Below are positions 61,460 to 64,000 of a stretch of 64,000 bases of DNA, one piece after another. Source of the DNA: Gemmatimonadota bacterium (GTDB lineage: Bacteria > JAAXHH01). The translations under genes and the position numbers were made by a program. The stretch lies in the NCBI GenBank assembly GCA_009838645.1, contig VXRC01000049.1, forward strand, positions 372,001-436,000. Direction: 5' to 3'. The notes under the pieces were generated by a model, which saw only the letters and a list, made by a program, of their open reading frames with translations, searched no databases and was not told where the DNA came from. Within the stretch, counting starts at the first letter, position 1, and each line of letters begins with the position of its first letter.

Positions 61460-62875
61460 GTGACCGGCTCCGCAAGCCCCTCCCGTCCGAACGTCATCCT
61501 CTGCATCTGCGACCAGTTGCGCGCATTCGAAGTGGGATGCTACGGAAACAAGGTCGTCCGGACGCCCCACCTGGACCGGCTCGCGGCGGAAGGCGTGCGA
61601 TTCGAAACGGCGGTGAGCAACAACCCCGTCTGCATGCCCGCCCGGTCCAGTCTCCTGTCGGGCCAGTACAGCCGGACATGCATGGGCGCGCTGGGTAATT
61701 TCTCGAAGCGTCAGGCGGATGGATCCACGACGATGCCCGAGTATCCGGCGGACGGGCGGCCCCACCTGCCTGCTCCGTCACTGCCCGAGATGTTCAGGAC
61801 CCTGGGATACGATACGGCTCTGATCGGGAAATGGCACATCCATTCCGCACCCGGACCGCTGGGATTCGACTACAGCCTGTACCCGCGGGTCCACCACCGG
61901 CACAGCGGTCAGTCTTTCGTGGAGAACGACGGTGAGGAGTTCCAGGTAGAGGGATTCAGCGTCCGCTTCGAATCGGACCAGGTCGGCGGCTATCTGAGGG
62001 ACCGCGAGAATCGGGCGAATCCCTTTTTTCTCTACTACAGCATTTCCCCACCCCACATGCCCCTCATGGACGCGCCCGAATCGTACCTGGACATGTACGA
62101 CCCCGCCGATATCCCCCTGCGGCCCAATGTCTACCGGGACGGCCGGCTGCCATACGACGAACACTGGTTCAAGGTTTATCTGTGGGACTTTCTCTTCTAC
62201 GAAAGGGACCTGCCGTTCACGCGCATGCTGCCGCCCGGATTCGATCTGCGGCACCTGATCGCCCTGTACTACGGCATGACGACCTGGGTGGACGACATGG
62301 TCGGACGCCTCATGCACTTCCTCAAGGCGTACCAACTCGCGGAAAATACCATCGTCGTCTTCCTCTCCGATCACGGCGACAACCTGGGCAGCCACCACCT
62401 GTTCAACAAGGGCCGCCTGATCGAAGAGTCCATACGCATCCCGCTGGTCTTTCACGCACCAGGCCGCTTGAAACCGCGGGTCGATACGGCCACGACGGCC
62501 CAGCTCATCGACGTCATGCCCACCCTGCTTTCCCTCTGCGGCGGTTCCGTACCCGCCCACGTCCAGGGGCGGGACCTCTCGTCGGCGTTTCCGGGTGGGA
62601 CCGGGCCGAAGGAAGACGAAGGCGTATTCGTGGAGACTTCCCAGGGACAGATCGGATTGCGCACGCCGACCCACACCTACGGGATCCGCGTCGATCCGGA
62701 AAACGGAAAAGTGCTGGATGACCGGGAATGCTTCTACGATCTGCGGTCTGACCCCTATCAGTTGTCCAACCTGAGGGACGCCCGCCACGACAAGGGGCTG
62801 GCGGCCGGTCTCCGGGACCGGGTGCTCGCCTGGCACCACGCAACGCCGTGGATGCACAGCGGCGCATACCCGTGA
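61460..62875 (+). CDS. Cys-type sulfatase (second copy)
   Basis: 471 aa. The signature CMPAR (Cys58-Arg62) in NNPVCMPARSSLLSGQYSRT is a formylglycine site; metal ligands are in NVILCICDQLRAFEVGCYG and VVFLSDHGDNLGSHHLFNKG. No signal peptide, so cytoplasmic like the first sulfatase; the two share only family motifs. GTG start with ACGGAG upstream. Next to TauE/SafE and an MFS gene, it fits uptake and desulfation of a sulfate ester. Confidence 0.93.
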   Translation: MTGSASPSRPNVILCICDQLRAFEVGCYGNKVVRTPHLDRLAAEGVRFETAVSNNPVCMPARSSLLSGQYSRTCMGALGNFSKRQADGSTTMPEYPADGRPHLPAPSLPEMFRTLGYDTALIGKWHIHSAPGPLGFDYSLYPRVHHRHSGQSFVENDGEEFQVEGFSVRFESDQVGGYLRDRENRANPFFLYYSISPPHMPLMDAPESYLDMYDPADIPLRPNVYRDGRLPYDEHWFKVYLWDFLFYERDLPFTRMLPPGFDLRHLIALYYGMTTWVDDMVGRLMHFLKAYQLAENTIVVFLSDHGDNLGSHHLFNKGRLIEESIRIPLVFHAPGRLKPRVDTATTAQLIDVMPTLLSLCGGSVPAHVQGRDLSSAFPGGTGPKEDEGVFVETSQGQIGLRTPTHTYGIRVDPENGKVLDDRECFYDLRSDPYQLSNLRDARHDKGLAAGLRDRVLAWHHATPWMHSGAYP

Positions 62876-62897
62876 TGCATCTCAGCAGGAACCCCTG

Positions 62898-64000
62898 ATG
62901 ACCGAGGTAAGCCGGGAAGGAAACAACCGTCTGATCGTGGTGTTGTTCGGCCTCATGTTCGTGGCCGTCGCCGACAACCAGATGATCTCCCCGCTCCTGC
63001 CCGACCTGATGGCCGCCTTCGGCATGGGCGCGGGCCGGGCCGGGTTGCTGGTCTCGGTCTATGCCATCGCCGCGGCCGTGGTCTCCTTCGCGATCGGACC
63101 GTTGTCGGACCGGATCGGACGCAGGAAAATGCTCATCGCCGCGCTGATCGTATTCACCGCTGCGACCCTGTTGTGCGGCCTGGCGTGGGACTATGCTTCG
63201 CTGGTGGCCTTCCGGGCCGTCACCGGCGCGGCCGCGGGCGCCCTTTCCCTCAATATCACGGCCTGCATTGGGGATCACTTTCCCTACAGGCGGCGGGGCG
63301 CCGCCATGGGACTGGTCATGTCCGGCTACTTCGCGGCCATGATCCTGGGCGTGCCGGCCGGGGCCTTTGTCGCGGAGGCCTGGTCCTGGCGGTGGGCCTT
63401 CGGCGCTTTTGCCGGGGCCGGATTGCTGCTGTGGGCGCCGGCGCTGGCCTTCCTGCCATCCCGCGATCCGGCGGCCAGTACGGGCGGCGCGGGCGTTACG
63501 GGCGGCGTGGGCGGCGCGGTCAGCGCGGTCTCCATCACCAACCTGGCAAGAAGTTACCGTCGATTCCTCACGCGCACCGGACCCCTGGCGGTGATCGCGG
63601 CGTCCTTTCTCGTATCCGCTTCCACGGTCGGATTCATCACCTACGTGGGGACGTGGCTGCGGGATGCCTACGGACTCTCGACCGACTGGATTGGCATGGT
63701 GTTCCTCTTCAGCGGACTGGGCGCGCTGCTGGGCAGCCCACTGGCCGGATACCTCTCGGACCGCGCGGGGAAAAGGGGCGTCGTGGTGGTAAGCGGGCTG
63801 GTGATGGCCGGCCTGCTGGCATCCATACCCTGGATAACCGGCCTGCTGGCGGTGGTCTTCGCCGGATTCATCCTCACCGGCATCGCCGGGGCCTTCCGCC
63901 ACGCGCCGCTTCAGGCGCTCGTGACGGCCATGGCATCCGACGAGGAACGCGGCACCCTCATCGCGCTCAAGAACACCGTGGCGGAATTCGGCATCGCCGG
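62898..64000 (+). CDS. MFS transporter (3' end cut by window edge)
   Basis: 367 codons visible. Helix 1 RLIVVLFGLMFVAVADNQMI, motif A GPLSDRIGRRKMLIAAL, and helices through TM10 before the sequence ends at EFGIA; about 20-40 residues are missing. This looks like the drug:H+ antiporter-1 / sugar-efflux type. The ATG at 62898 has CAGGA 7 nt upstream and lies 22 bp after the sulfatase stop. An in-frame 18-bp duplication (63480-63515) encodes TGGAGV/TGGVGG in the central loop. Confidence 0.93.
   Translation, partial: MTEVSREGNNRLIVVLFGLMFVAVADNQMISPLLPDLMAAFGMGAGRAGLLVSVYAIAAAVVSFAIGPLSDRIGRRKMLIAALIVFTAATLLCGLAWDYASLVAFRAVTGAAAGALSLNITACIGDHFPYRRRGAAMGLVMSGYFAAMILGVPAGAFVAEAWSWRWAFGAFAGAGLLLWAPALAFLPSRDPAASTGGAGVTGGVGGAVSAVSITNLARSYRRFLTRTGPLAVIAASFLVSASTVGFITYVGTWLRDAYGLSTDWIGMVFLFSGLGALLGSPLAGYLSDRAGKRGVVVVSGLVMAGLLASIPWITGLLAVVFAGFILTGIAGAFRHAPLQALVTAMASDEERGTLIALKNTVAEFGIA
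63480..63515. repeat. 18-bp tandem duplication in the MFS central loop
   Basis: Units 63480-63497 and 63498-63515 differ at three bases and add six residues (TGGAGV, TGGVGG) to the loop between helices 6 and 7. Confidence 0.85.

Overview
The window is GC-rich, gene-dense bacterial chromosome with no phage, plasmid, CRISPR or insertion-sequence genes. The mix of genes suggests an uncultivated heterotroph of the FCB side of the tree (Latescibacterota- or Gemmatimonadota-like). That placement is inferred from gene content: FtsX-type orphan permeases, many phytanoyl-CoA-dioxygenase-like proteins, Cys-type sulfatases, enolase-superfamily acid-sugar dehydratases, RraA and HpcH aldolases, and HEAT-repeat fusions. 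It was not tested by phylogeny. Both window edges cut a gene: a UvrD/PcrA helicase on the left and an MFS transporter on the right.

Layout. 1-5.6 kb: uvrD, diverging from a sugar-kinase / sugar-1-P nucleotidyltransferase / RraA operon. 5.6-15.3 kb: a leftward block with an MFS-HEAT fusion, a sodium:solute symporter, pyruvate kinase, an isoleucyl-tRNA synthetase with an altered HIGH motif, and a YgjP-type metallopeptidase. 15.4-19.3 kb: a sulfatase, then an ECF sigma factor overlapping a membrane anti-sigma factor that carries a bactofilin-like beta-solenoid. 19.3-28.0 kb: a leftward series glcF - fmdB-like - pepA - phosphodiesterase - NAD-linked formate dehydrogenase (fused NuoE-NuoF subunit plus molybdopterin subunit). 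28.3-33.2 kb: small-molecule enzymes (DapA family, tartrate/isopropylmalate dehydrogenase family, FAH family), a HEAT/zinc protein, a pentaheme cytochrome c and tRNA-Phe(GAA). 33.6-42.4 kb: an orphan MacB/FtsX permease, a PhyH-HEAT fusion, a three-gene ABC-2 exporter, a methyltransferase and a YdcF/DUF218 protein. 42.5-50.8 kb: a PhyH-like oxygenase with HxA in place of HxD, coupled to a rhamnonate-dehydratase-like enzyme, then MscS, a two-sensor MltF-like transglycosylase, MgtE and YihY. 50.8-64 kb: two overlapping class V aminotransferases, an HpcH/HpaI aldolase, an ornithine-cyclodeaminase-family protein, an MFS exporter, an amidohydrolase, an oligopeptide-type binding protein, an aldo/keto reductase, TauE/SafE, a second sulfatase and the truncated MFS gene.

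How it works together. Most of the metabolic genes fit uptake and breakdown of sugars, sugar acids and sulfated or oxidised organics: sulfatase and sulfite exporter, dehydrase and aldolase, aldose dehydrogenase, glycolate oxidase Fe-S subunit, and formate oxidation to NADH. Several intergenic regions carry recognisable sigma70-type -35/-10 pairs, which helps fix start codons.

The most striking DNA-level feature is the number of short tandem duplications. Many span or directly follow stop codons. A 9-bp CCGGWCCGC-type unit recurs inside four unrelated genes in different reading frames. The strongest protein-level leads are the GVHH isoleucyl-tRNA synthetase, the HxA PhyH protein, the sigma / anti-sigma-bactofilin pair and the two-sensor transglycosylase.
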